Assembly: GCA_964354655.1 (NCBI GenBank)
Contig: CAYHAL010000001.1
Coordinates: 121,431-185,430 of the forward strand
DNA: 64,000 bases
Origin: E44-bin46 sp964354655
GTDB lineage: Bacteria > Chloroflexota > Dehalococcoidia > Dehalococcoidales > E44-bin46
Direction: 5' to 3'
Shown: positions 25,465 to 33,834 of the stretch, one piece after another
Layout: the number at the start of each line of letters is the position of its first letter
Position numbering within the stretch: position 1 is the stretch's first letter
Notes under the pieces: model-generated
What the model saw: the letters and a program-made list of their open reading frames with translations, nothing else
Told to the model about the DNA's origin: nothing
Databases searched by the model: none
Made by a program: the position numbers and the translations under genes

Positions 25465-27569
25465 ATGAGTGACATTAGGCGTTCTGAAGAGAATCCCATT
25501 CTGATACCAATCAGTGAGAATGATTGGGAAGCAGAGGCAGTATTTAACGGCTGCCCTGTGGTCAGCGGTAGCCGGATTCATTTCCTCTACCGGGCGGTTT
25601 CCTCGCCACAGGTAGTTTGTGGCGTACAAATGCGAGTTTNNNNNNNNNNNNNNNNNNNNNNNNNNNNNNNNNNNNNNNNNNNNNNNNNNNNNNNNNNNNN
25701 NNNNNNNNNNNNNNNNNNNNNNNNNNNNNNNNNNNNNNNCTCTACCGGGCGGTTTCCTCGCCACAGGTAGTTTGTGGCGTACAAATGCGAGTTTCGTCCA
25801 TCGGTCATGCCTTAAGTACTGACGGTATACATTTCAGGCACCGAAGGCAATTCATAAAACCTGAGTATGATTGGGAACGGTTCGGTTGTGAAGACCCCAG
25901 GGTGACCAAACTCGGTGGCAAATATTATATTTTCTACACTGCGCTCTCTACCTATCCTTTCCGAGCTGAAGGCATCAGAATTGGTTTAGCCATGACCAAG
26001 GATTTTAGGCGGATTGAGGCCAAATATCCCGTCACTCCATTCAATTCTAAAGCGATGGCACTCTTCCCAGGGAAATTCGATGGTAGGTTGGCGGCGGTAC
26101 TCACCGTCAACACGGATAATCCTCCAGCCAAGATTGGGCTTGCCTTCTTTGACCGTGAAGAGCAAATCTGGTCTCCTGAGTACTGGGAAGGCTGGTACTC
26201 TTTCTTGGAAGACCACATCCTACCATTGCAGCGAACCCCAAAAGACCATATTGAAGTCGGTGCACCACCGATAAGGACACAGTGGGGGTGGCTTCTAACT
26301 TATTCGTATATACAGAACTATTTCTCGCCCCCGCCAATTTACGGTATTGAAGCGGTTCTGTTTGATTTAGAAAATCCGGCAAAGATTGTGGCACGTACTG
26401 AAAAGCCTTGGTTGGTTTCGCAAGAGGTATACGAGACATATGGCCGAGTGCCTAACGTTATTTTCCCCTCTGGAGCTTTTGTCAGGGGTGGACTACTGTA
26501 CATTTACTACGGCGCTGCCGATACTACGTGTGCTGTAGCCACCGGTAGGTTGGGCAATCTTGTCGAGGGAATGCTGGTGAGAGAGGCAGAAAAGGCAAAA
26601 TTGGAGCGCTTCAGTGGGAACCCTGTTATCCAGCCGGAGCCCAGGCATTACTGGGAATCAAAAGCGGTCTTCAATCCCGGTGCCCTCTATGAGGAGGCAA
26701 AGGTTCACCTTGTGTATCGTGCCATGTCAGAAGATAACACCTCGGTACTTGGGTATGCTTCCAGTAATGATGGTTTTGTCTTTGATGAGAGACTTGACGA
26801 GCCAATCTACGTACCCCGTGAGGATTTTGAAAAGAAGCAGGTACCCGGCGGGGGTTCGGGGTGCGAAGACCCCAGGCTCACCAAGCTCAACGATACTGTA
26901 TATATGTGTTACACTGCGTTCGATGGCAAGAACCAGCCGCGGGTAGCGTTAACCTCTATTGCCCTAAGCGATTTCTTGGCAAAGCGCTGGAATTGGACAA
27001 GGCCGGTATTGATTTCGCCTCCAGGCATAGCTGACAAAGACGCGGCTATTTTCTCCCAAAAAATCAAAGGCAAGTATGCCATCCTCCACCGCGTTGGTAC
27101 GAGTATCTGGCTAGACCTTGTGGACACTCTCGGCTTTGAGGAAGGAAAGTGGATAAAGGGAAACGTCATAATGAGCTCATGCCAAGAACAGCCATCGGCG
27201 GAGAAAATCGGCATCGTGGCACCACCAATCAAGATAAAATGGGGGTGGTTATTGCTTTATCATGCCGTCTCAAAAAAAGACGATAAACGCTACTATTACG
27301 TGAGTGCTGCTCTCCTAGATATTGACGACCCAACGCGGGTTATTGCCCGAAGGAAAACTCCGCTTCTTGAGCCGGAGGCACCTTATGAAAAGGAAGGGCA
27401 AGTAGCTAATGTCGTTTTCCCGTGTGGCAGCGTGGTTATCAATGACCAACTGTTTGTTTATTATGGAGCGGCTGATAAGGTGATTGGGGTAGCTACAGTA
27501 AAGCTATCTGAGCTTATGGGAGGTTTGCTGCTTCTAGCCGGAGTAGGAGGAAAACGTATCATTTCGTGA
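25465..27569 (+). CDS. Two-domain GH130-family protein, interrupted by an assembly gap
   Basis: The gene starts at ATG 25465, meets 100 N at 25640-25739, and continues to TGA 27569. The 55 bases before the gap (25585-25639) are repeated exactly after it (25740-25794). Collapsing the overlap removes 155 bp and restores one frame, giving 649 residues. Domain 1 (about 1-320) has GCEDPRVTKLGGKYYIFYTA and APPIRTQWGWLLTY; domain 2 (about 325-650) has SKAVFNPGALY, GCEDPRLTKL and APPIKIKWGWLLLYH. Domain 2 is very similar to the upstream GH130 gene, so the array arose by duplication. The function is likely beta-mannoside phosphorolysis or hydrolysis. Two catalytic domains in one chain are unusual. Confidence 0.82.
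25640..25739. other. Assembly gap (100 N) flanked by identical 55-bp ends
   Basis: Exactly 100 N, with the same 55-base sequence ending before and starting after the gap. This is a scaffolding placeholder whose contig ends overlap, not a biological repeat. Confidence 0.93.
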
Positions 27570-27682
27570 GCTGTGTTCCTGAGCACTGCCTGATAGAGCT
27601 CAAATCCCTGAAGTATTACCTCAACTCATATCGGAATGTCGGCATTTTACCGGAGCACACTGTCAGCCACATTCGCTAAGCT

Positions 27683-27877
27683 TTAGTCACCGAGGTATAT
27701 CTTAAGTAGGGGTATGGTTTGGCTGATAGTACGGATGTCGGCGTCGAAGTCTGGCTTGACTTCTTCAATGTAAGCTTTGAGGGCTTGGAGCGTGAAAAGA
27801 GCAGCCTCTCTTAAGTCTTCGGGGCTCATGTTATCGAACCTTTTTCTCTCCAGACGGTCTCTCAGAGCTTTGTCCAC
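27683..27877 (-). CDS. Small hypothetical helical protein
   Basis: I do not recognise it. It is 64 residues, charged and predicted helical (KALRDRLERKRFDNMSPEDLREAALFTLQALKAYIEE). GTG 27877 has a good GGAGGG 5 nt upstream; an ATG at 27907 in the same frame has a weaker site. It lies 90 bp downstream of, and on the same strand as, the MacB-like permease and may be co-transcribed. No membrane segment or cysteine motif. Confidence 0.5.
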   Translation of the reverse strand: MDKALRDRLERKRFDNMSPEDLREAALFTLQALKAYIEEVKPDFDADIRTISQTIPLLKIYLGD

Positions 27878-27966
27878 TCTATCCCTCCTCATCATCGGTA
27901 GCTTCATAGTCTTTCTCGGCTAAAACTCAACTGCATTAGAGGCTAGCTTAAGTAGCGTCGCAATGC

Positions 27967-29199
27967 CTACTCATATCTTAGAGCTTCAATGGGATTGAGG
28001 CGGGCAGCACGCCGGGCAGGTAAGAATCCAAAGGCTAAACCAATGCCGATAGACACTGAAACAGCAAGGATAATAATATCAGGAGAAACCAGGGTTGCCG
28101 TCCCTCGACTGGAGACAATCCGCGAAGCTACCCATCCAACGGCAACACCAATAAGGCCACCGCTGAGTGATAGGAATGCCGACTCGGTAAGGAATTGACT
28201 CCATATATTCCGCTCTCTGGCTCCCAGCGCCTTGCGGATGCCTATTTCTCTGGTCCTCTCAACGACCGAAACCAGCATTATATTCATCACCCCAATACCA
28301 CCCACCAGCAATGAAATGCCGGCAATGGCACCCAGGAGGGTTGTCATCGTGCCTGACATTTCAGTGACTGTGCCGACTAGTTCCTCCATAGAGCTTATGT
28401 TGAAATCATCATCCTCTCCAGAAGCAAGCTGGTGCCGGGAGCGAAGCAGCGAAGTGATTTCGTTAACAACGGCGTCCGACTGCTTCTGGTCGCTAACCGT
28501 TATCGCTATCGACCTGACCCCATGCTCGCCAGTGCTGGTTCGTTGCTGAGTGATTGTCTGCTGCAGAGTGGTCAACGGAATTAGAATGGCATCATCAGTT
28601 GAGCCCATCATGGATGCCCCTTTGCTTTCCAGGACACCCATAACGCTGACAACACTATTACCCATCCTTATCTGCTGCCCTACGGGGTCAACACCGCTGA
28701 AAAGCTCATCTTTCACGTTGGCACCAATGACGGCTACGTTCGCCCCATCCTGATAATTAGACGGGGAGATAAAAGCACCGTCTGCGGTCTTTAAATTGTA
28801 CACCTGCTGATACTCAGGGGTTACCCCAAGAACCTGGGCATTCATGTTCTCACTCCCAAAGACTAACTGCTGATTCGTGGAAGAATAAGGAGCCACTGAA
28901 GTCACATAAGGGACCTGCTCTGATATTGCCGCCGCATCTTCCAAGGTGAGGGTGGTGGCACTACCGATAGGCCCCATAACCCCTCTCTCGAAAGTCATCC
29001 CGGGCGTGATAACAATCAGGTTTGAGCCAAGGGACTCAATGCGGGATAGGATTGCTGCCGAGCTGCCTCTACCGATGGACATCAAGGTAATTACGGCGGC
29101 AACACCAATGACGATGCCGAGGATAGTTAATGAGCTGCGGAGCTTATGTGTCCTCACCCCTTCCCAGGCGTTAGACAAAGGTTCAAACCACTTCTTCAT
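27967..29199 (-). CDS. MacB-type ABC transporter permease
   Basis: A 410-residue protein with one N-terminal helix (LRSSLTILGIVIGVAAVITLMSIG), a large extracytoplasmic MacB_PCD domain (about 45-280), and three C-terminal helices containing the FtsX motif GIGVMNIMLVSVVERTREIGIRKALGA. This is the mechanotransmission topology of type VII ABC exporters. With the ATPase (4-bp overlap) and the adaptor upstream it forms a MacAB-like tripartite-type efflux system. In a cell with no obvious outer membrane the adaptor and permease may work without TolC. The operon is divergent from a two-component system. Confidence 0.92.
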   Translation of the reverse strand: MKKWFEPLSNAWEGVRTHKLRSSLTILGIVIGVAAVITLMSIGRGSSAAILSRIESLGSNLIVITPGMTFERGVMGPIGSATTLTLEDAAAISEQVPYVTSVAPYSSTNQQLVFGSENMNAQVLGVTPEYQQVYNLKTADGAFISPSNYQDGANVAVIGANVKDELFSGVDPVGQQIRMGNSVVSVMGVLESKGASMMGSTDDAILIPLTTLQQTITQQRTSTGEHGVRSIAITVSDQKQSDAVVNEITSLLRSRHQLASGEDDDFNISSMEELVGTVTEMSGTMTTLLGAIAGISLLVGGIGVMNIMLVSVVERTREIGIRKALGARERNIWSQFLTESAFLSLSGGLIGVAVGWVASRIVSSRGTATLVSPDIIILAVSVSIGIGLAFGFLPARRAARLNPIEALRYE

Positions 29200-29864
29200 A
29201 ATGTTTCCTCCGCCACTATCTGGCCGTCCTTCAGATGTATGAGGCGCTGGCAGTGGTGAGCAATGTCAGCGTCGTGGGTAACCATGACCAAGGTATTGTT
29301 CTGCTCACTCTGCAAAGTCATCAGGACGGAAACTATGTCTTCGCTGGAGCGGCTATCCAGGTTACCGGTAGGCTCGTCAGCCAGTATCAGGGGTGGTCTT
29401 TTCACCAGAGCTCGGGCGATGGCAACCCGCTGTTGCTCTCCCCCGGAAAGCTCAGTGGGACGGTGGCGAGCACGGTCGGAAAGTCCCACCCAAGCTAGTG
29501 CCTCCATAGCTCGGCGGGGGTCAGCAATACCGGCATACCTCATACCAAGCTCCACATTAGCCAGTGCCGAGAGCTGGGGCAGCAGGTTAAAAGTCTGGAA
29601 GATAAAGCCAATTTTCTGAGCCCTAACCTGCGCCAGTTCACCCCGGCTCAGGCGGTTGACTTCCCTACCATCTAGGTAGTAGCTACCAGACGTTGGTACA
29701 TCAAGGCAACCAATAAGATTAAGTAAAGTTGTCTTTCCCGAGCCTGAAGGACCCATAATCGCCACCATCTCGCCCTGTCTAATGTTCAGGTTTACCCCCC
29801 TCAGCACCTCCAGCTCTCTTTTGCCCATGGGATAGACTTTAGTTATATCTTGTAAGCGAATCAT
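29196..29864 (-). CDS. ABC transporter ATP-binding protein, LolD/MacB type
   Basis: A 222-residue ATPase with Walker A GPSGSGKTTLLNLIG, signature LSGGEQQRVAIARAL, Walker B LILADEPTGNLDS and the switch His in MVTHDADIAHH. The short LolD-like architecture (no fused permease) matches the separate permease next door. Its ATG lies 7 bp after the adaptor gene, and its stop overlaps the permease start (ATGA), so all three form one operon. Confidence 0.95.
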   Translation of the reverse strand: MIRLQDITKVYPMGKRELEVLRGVNLNIRQGEMVAIMGPSGSGKTTLLNLIGCLDVPTSGSYYLDGREVNRLSRGELAQVRAQKIGFIFQTFNLLPQLSALANVELGMRYAGIADPRRAMEALAWVGLSDRARHRPTELSGGEQQRVAIARALVKRPPLILADEPTGNLDSRSSEDIVSVLMTLQSEQNNTLVMVTHDADIAHHCQRLIHLKDGQIVAEETL

Positions 29865-29870
29865 TTAGTC

Positions 29871-31277
29871 TCACTCTTCTCTCGTAGTAGGTCCTTCTCC
29901 CGGTGGTGGTCCCCCTTGTTCGAAAAACATGAACCCTCCCGGCCCTTGTTGCGAGGTTGTCGATGGCGTAGTGGTCGTCTGAGGAATAACCACCTGTTCG
30001 CCCTCGCTGAGTCCGCTGGTTACCTCAGTATTTTGCGAATCGCTAATGCCGGTCTGTATCAAGCGTGCTTCAATGGTGCCATCCGGTGATACCACCTGGA
30101 CATATGCTTCTCTACCCCGATAAGTAATCGCCCCGTTGGGCACCATTAGCACATCGTTCTTCTCCTCAACCAAGATGCTCACGGTTACGGTTAGGCCTTC
30201 TTTAAGCTGAAAGTCTTCCGGTATAATCGGTATCAGTTCTGGCTGTCCTCCCTGTGGCTCTTGCATCGCCGCTTGCTGTTGCTGTCGGATAGTTTCTAGT
30301 GACTCTAGTTCGACTGTCACTTCATAGTTCACTACACCTGACTGAATAGTGGCTGTCGGTGAGATGTAGGTGACGCTAGCCGGAAGGTCAAGCGCTGGCA
30401 TGACATCTAGTTGCACCCGGGCTTCTCCCTTCAGCTTTACCTTAAATATGTTCGTCTCACTGACTAAAAGTTCGGCTTCAAATCTGGTAGGGTCAGCGAC
30501 TTGCATAGCTATCGTGCCTTTTGTTACCTCATCACCACCCTCAACATTTAGTTGGGTAATAAAGCCATCAAAGGGGGCGGTAATCTCCGGGCTGGCGGCG
30601 GCTTCTTCTAATACTTTTTTGTAATTCTCCAGCCGCCCTTCGGCAATTTGCACCTGCATTTGCTTTATTGCAATATCATCCTCGTCACGCTCATAAAGCA
30701 TGTCGTGTAGCTTATCCTTAGCATCATCCAGATTCGTCTCGGCAGCATCTAGTTGCATCTGCAGTTCACGAACATCCCCGCTATCACCATGTTTGAAAGC
30801 ATCGGCTAGCCAGTCTCCAATCTTATCCACCTGGTCCTCGGCGTTATCTACGGCGTCCTCGGCTTCTTCTATTTCCTCCTCGGTATATGGGTTTTCAGCT
30901 TTATCCAGGGCGATTTGAGCCTGCTTAAGATTAATCTCCGCCTGAGTCACATCTAATTCCTTCGTCGTTAGTTGTTCCTCCAATTGTGAAGTATCTAGCT
31001 TCGCCAGCAACTGTCCCTCTTCCACTGAATCACCCACTTCCACCAGAACCTCTTCGACCGTCCCGGCCATATCAAAAGCGAGGTCTTTCTTGAGGGAATA
31101 CGATAGGTTGCCAGCAGCCGGGATATCAATGGTGATATCTCCGCGCTCTACTGATGCTACCTGATTTTCTACTCCCGTTGACGCCTTCGACCTAAAAGCA
31201 CAGCCTGACAGGGGGACAGCGAACCCCACTGTCATAGCGGTAATCAGCATTACTGCGATTAACTTCGTCTTATTCAT
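29871..31277 (-). CDS. Efflux periplasmic adaptor (HlyD/MacA family) lipoprotein
   Basis: A 468-residue membrane fusion protein. The N-terminus has a signal sequence ending in a lipobox-like LSGCAF (Cys about 26). Then come a barrel-sandwich hybrid half (AAGNLSYSLKKDLAF, EVGDSVEEGQLLAKLD), a long coiled-coil hairpin (about 95-225, rich in Glu/Asp/Lys/Ala), the second lipoyl half (ITAPFDGFITQLNVEGGDEV) and beta-barrel and membrane-proximal domains. The C-terminus is low-complexity Gly/Pro/Gln. It links the MacB-like permease to the cell envelope. It is the first gene of the efflux operon, divergent from the small membrane gene and the two-component system. Confidence 0.9.
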   Translation of the reverse strand: MNKTKLIAVMLITAMTVGFAVPLSGCAFRSKASTGVENQVASVERGDITIDIPAAGNLSYSLKKDLAFDMAGTVEEVLVEVGDSVEEGQLLAKLDTSQLEEQLTTKELDVTQAEINLKQAQIALDKAENPYTEEEIEEAEDAVDNAEDQVDKIGDWLADAFKHGDSGDVRELQMQLDAAETNLDDAKDKLHDMLYERDEDDIAIKQMQVQIAEGRLENYKKVLEEAAASPEITAPFDGFITQLNVEGGDEVTKGTIAMQVADPTRFEAELLVSETNIFKVKLKGEARVQLDVMPALDLPASVTYISPTATIQSGVVNYEVTVELESLETIRQQQQAAMQEPQGGQPELIPIIPEDFQLKEGLTVTVSILVEEKNDVLMVPNGAITYRGREAYVQVVSPDGTIEARLIQTGISDSQNTEVTSGLSEGEQVVIPQTTTTPSTTSQQGPGGFMFFEQGGPPPGEGPTTREE

Positions 31278-31375
31278 CAGTACCCCTCCCAGAAGGATTT
31301 ATCTCCTCCCTAATTAAGACTACTCTAACACTTTCACTTTCCATTTTCCCTATTCTGTACTCCTCCAAACTTACT

Positions 31376-31474
31376 TTAGCCTGAATATGTAACTAAAAAG
31401 ACCAAACCAACAGCAAGTGCTGCAATACCAATCCCTAGTAGGATGTATAGGATGCGACGCCTTTGAGTATTCAT
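31376..31474 (-). CDS. Small single-span membrane protein
   Basis: A 32-residue peptide: MNTQRRRILY followed by a continuous hydrophobic helix (ILLGIGIAALAVGLVFL) and a short tail. ATG 31474 has a weak AGGGAT upstream; a longer frame upstream (to 31558) contains an unlikely Cys-rich start. It lies between the adaptor gene and the two-component promoter and could be a membrane modulator of either, as small membrane proteins often are. Real expression is not certain. Confidence 0.45.
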   Translation of the reverse strand: MNTQRRRILYILLGIGIAALAVGLVFLVTYSG

Positions 31475-31623
31475 AATATCCCTATCTTTTAGACCCACCC
31501 CCTCTTCAATAACTTTGCAATCCAGCTCAAGCTTAGCATAACAACATGAACCTAACATGAATTGAAACTGAACGTTATATAAATAGTGGGAGCCTAATTT
31601 TTCATCTTCTATTCATCTCGGTG

Positions 31624-31632
31624 TGATATAAT
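31624..31632 (+). promoter_or_regulatory. Extended -10 promoter of the two-component operon
   Basis: TGATATAAT (31624-31632) combines the TGn extension with a consensus TATAAT, 40 bp upstream of the response-regulator ATG. No good -35 is visible, as is usual for extended -10 promoters. Confidence 0.6.
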
Positions 31633-31671
31633 TAATATTGTAATTTTTGGATACCTGTGGGGGAGGTAACA

Positions 31672-32343
31672 ATGCGCATTCTGGTCGTTGAGGATGACAG
31701 GCGATTAAATGGTATTATCAAAAGAGGTCTAATAGAAGAGACGTATGCCGTTGATGCTGCTTACGATGGTGAGGATGGGCAATACCTTGCCGAGATTAAT
31801 CCCTATGACCTTATCATCCTGGATATAATGCTGCCCAAGAAAGATGGATTTGAAGTATGCCGCCAGCTCCGGGTGAAGGGTGTAAATACGCCAATCCTTG
31901 TCTTGACGGCAAAAGATGCTGTGGAAGACAGGGTCAAAGGGCTAGATACTGGAGCCGATGACTATCTGGTCAAACCATTTGCCTTCAGAGAGCTCTTAGC
32001 CCGAGTTAGAGCGCTTCTACGCCGGGAGAGCACATCGAAATCGCCCGAGCTTAAGGTCGGGGACCTGAAACTCAATACACTGACACGGGAGGTCTGGAGA
32101 GGGGATAAGGCGATAGAACTAACAAATAAGGAATATGTCATACTTGAGTATTTCATGCGCCATCCTAACATTGTAATTACCCGCACAATGCTTGAGGAAC
32201 ACGCCTGGGATTATGACTTTGATAGTCTGTCCAATCTCATAGATGTCTACATTCGTCGGTTGCGCCGCAAGATTGACCACGAAGAAAGTGAAAGTATCAT
32301 TCAAACAGTGCGAGGAGCCGGTTACCGGCTGAAATTTTCATGA
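31672..32343 (+). CDS. OmpR/PhoB-family response regulator
   Basis: A 223-residue protein: receiver domain with acidic pocket VVEDD and phospho-acceptor Asp51 in LIILDIMLP, Thr in VLTAKDA, and Lys in YLVKPFAF. A C-terminal winged helix (about 125-222: LTREVWRGDKAIELTNKEYVILEYFM, then VDVYIRRLRRKI and VRGAGYRLKF) follows. ATG 31672 is chosen since GGGGGAGGT precedes it. The stop overlaps the kinase ATG (ATGA at 32340). Given the divergent MacAB-like operon, it probably controls efflux in response to an envelope stress or drug. Confidence 0.96.
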   Translation: MRILVVEDDRRLNGIIKRGLIEETYAVDAAYDGEDGQYLAEINPYDLIILDIMLPKKDGFEVCRQLRVKGVNTPILVLTAKDAVEDRVKGLDTGADDYLVKPFAFRELLARVRALLRRESTSKSPELKVGDLKLNTLTREVWRGDKAIELTNKEYVILEYFMRHPNIVITRTMLEEHAWDYDFDSLSNLIDVYIRRLRRKIDHEESESIIQTVRGAGYRLKFS

Positions 32344-33785
32344 GGTTAATTCATAGTATCAAATTCAGATTTACCCTTTGGTACCTAGTAGTACTGGGCA
32401 TTCTTTTGGGGTCACTCAGTGTCGGGCTATATTTCTACCTCTCGCGTAATCTCCGCCAGAATCTTGACGACTCTCTCAGATTACGCGCAGAACAACTCTC
32501 GCACATTAGGGATATCCTGATGACAGTTAGGGAGGGACGATTTGAGGAGCAGATTGGGGAAGTAATTTCTCTCTATTTCCTCTCGGATGGTGATTTGCTT
32601 CGTCTATCTCCTGAAGCACTTGACCTTCCGGTAAGTAATGAAACGATCGAGCAAGCAATTAACGGGCAGAGTTCATTTGCTACAATTGAGATGACCGAGG
32701 GTCGTGAATTACGCGTTTACATTAGCCCCATTTTCCCTGATATACTTCGCTTTTTGCCAGGTAGCCCTGAGAACCCGGCTCCTTCTTCTCCAGTGCCACC
32801 GCCGCCGGTAATCACCAGCCAATCAGCAGCGCTGGTTGTCGGTCGGTCAACAGAGCCTATCAAGGAAGCACTCGGTGGCCTCATACGCACACTAGGGATT
32901 GCCATACCCTTAACCCTAGCCTTTGCCGCCGGGGGCGGCTTTTTCTTGGCTAGGCGGGCACTCAAGCCTGTAGACCAGATAGCACAGCAGGCGCAAACCA
33001 TTGAAGAGACCGACCTTAGCCAGCGGATTGAGATTAAGGCCAAGGATGAATTGGGAAGGCTCGCCTCTACGCTTAATGAAATGATTGACCGATTAGAGAA
33101 GGCATTTAAACGCCAGCAACAATTCACCAGCGACGCTTCTCACGAACTGCGTACCCCCTTATCTATTATCGAGGCGGAATCGACCTTAATGCTACAAAAG
33201 GACAGGACTAATAGTGAATATCGGCAATCTCTGGAAGCAATTTCCCAAGAGGCACACCGCATCGCTCACCTCGTTGACCAGCTGCTTACTCTAGCTAGGG
33301 CTGATGCTGGAAAGGAAAAGCTTTCCCTTAAGGAAGTCAACCTGAACGAATTAATAAGCGAATTGAGCTCAGACGTAGAAATACTCTGCCGAGACAAGGG
33401 GCTTGAGTTTAAGTTAAATCAAGCAGAGGACCTCGTGGTGAATGGTGACGACGCAAAGCTGAGACAACTTTTTCTTAACCTTTTAGACAACGCCATAAGA
33501 TATACGCCGAGTGGTGGAAGTATATCTGTATCGGTCTACCGGGAAGGGCAAATGGCAGTTGTGTCCATTTCTGACACCGGGGTCGGGATCTCCCAAGAAG
33601 ACCTGCCCCACATCTTCGATCGGTTCTATCGGGTCGACAAGGTCCGTTCCCCGGGTGAAGGAGGCAGTGGTCTTGGGCTAGCTATTTGCAAGCAAATCGT
33701 TGAGGGTCACCGGGGCAGGATAGAAGTTCAAAGTGAACTCGGCAGGGGAAGCACCTTCTCCGTGTTTTTACCTTTCTATGAGTGA
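32340..33785 (+). CDS. Sensor histidine kinase
   Basis: A 481-residue kinase: TM1 (about 12-34), an extracytoplasmic sensor of about 145 residues with a Pro/Ser-rich stretch (145-158, PAPSSPVPPPPV), TM2 (about 183-204), HAMP (205-257), the H-box TSDASHELRTPL (His268), N-box LFLNLLDNAIRYTP, and G-boxes ISDTGVGIS and GEGGSGLGLAI. All catalytic elements are present. It phosphorylates the response regulator encoded just upstream. The signal is unknown. Confidence 0.96.
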   Translation: MRLIHSIKFRFTLWYLVVLGILLGSLSVGLYFYLSRNLRQNLDDSLRLRAEQLSHIRDILMTVREGRFEEQIGEVISLYFLSDGDLLRLSPEALDLPVSNETIEQAINGQSSFATIEMTEGRELRVYISPIFPDILRFLPGSPENPAPSSPVPPPPVITSQSAALVVGRSTEPIKEALGGLIRTLGIAIPLTLAFAAGGGFFLARRALKPVDQIAQQAQTIEETDLSQRIEIKAKDELGRLASTLNEMIDRLEKAFKRQQQFTSDASHELRTPLSIIEAESTLMLQKDRTNSEYRQSLEAISQEAHRIAHLVDQLLTLARADAGKEKLSLKEVNLNELISELSSDVEILCRDKGLEFKLNQAEDLVVNGDDAKLRQLFLNLLDNAIRYTPSGGSISVSVYREGQMAVVSISDTGVGISQEDLPHIFDRFYRVDKVRSPGEGGSGLGLAICKQIVEGHRGRIEVQSELGRGSTFSVFLPFYE

Positions 33786-33834
33786 ACCTAACTCTTCATC
33801 GGTTTGCTACTTGACATAATAAGTGAGTCATGTG

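Noticed and set aside
25585..25794. A true 55-bp biological repeat
   Set aside because: It flanks a 100-N gap and restores the frame when collapsed, so it is an assembly overlap.
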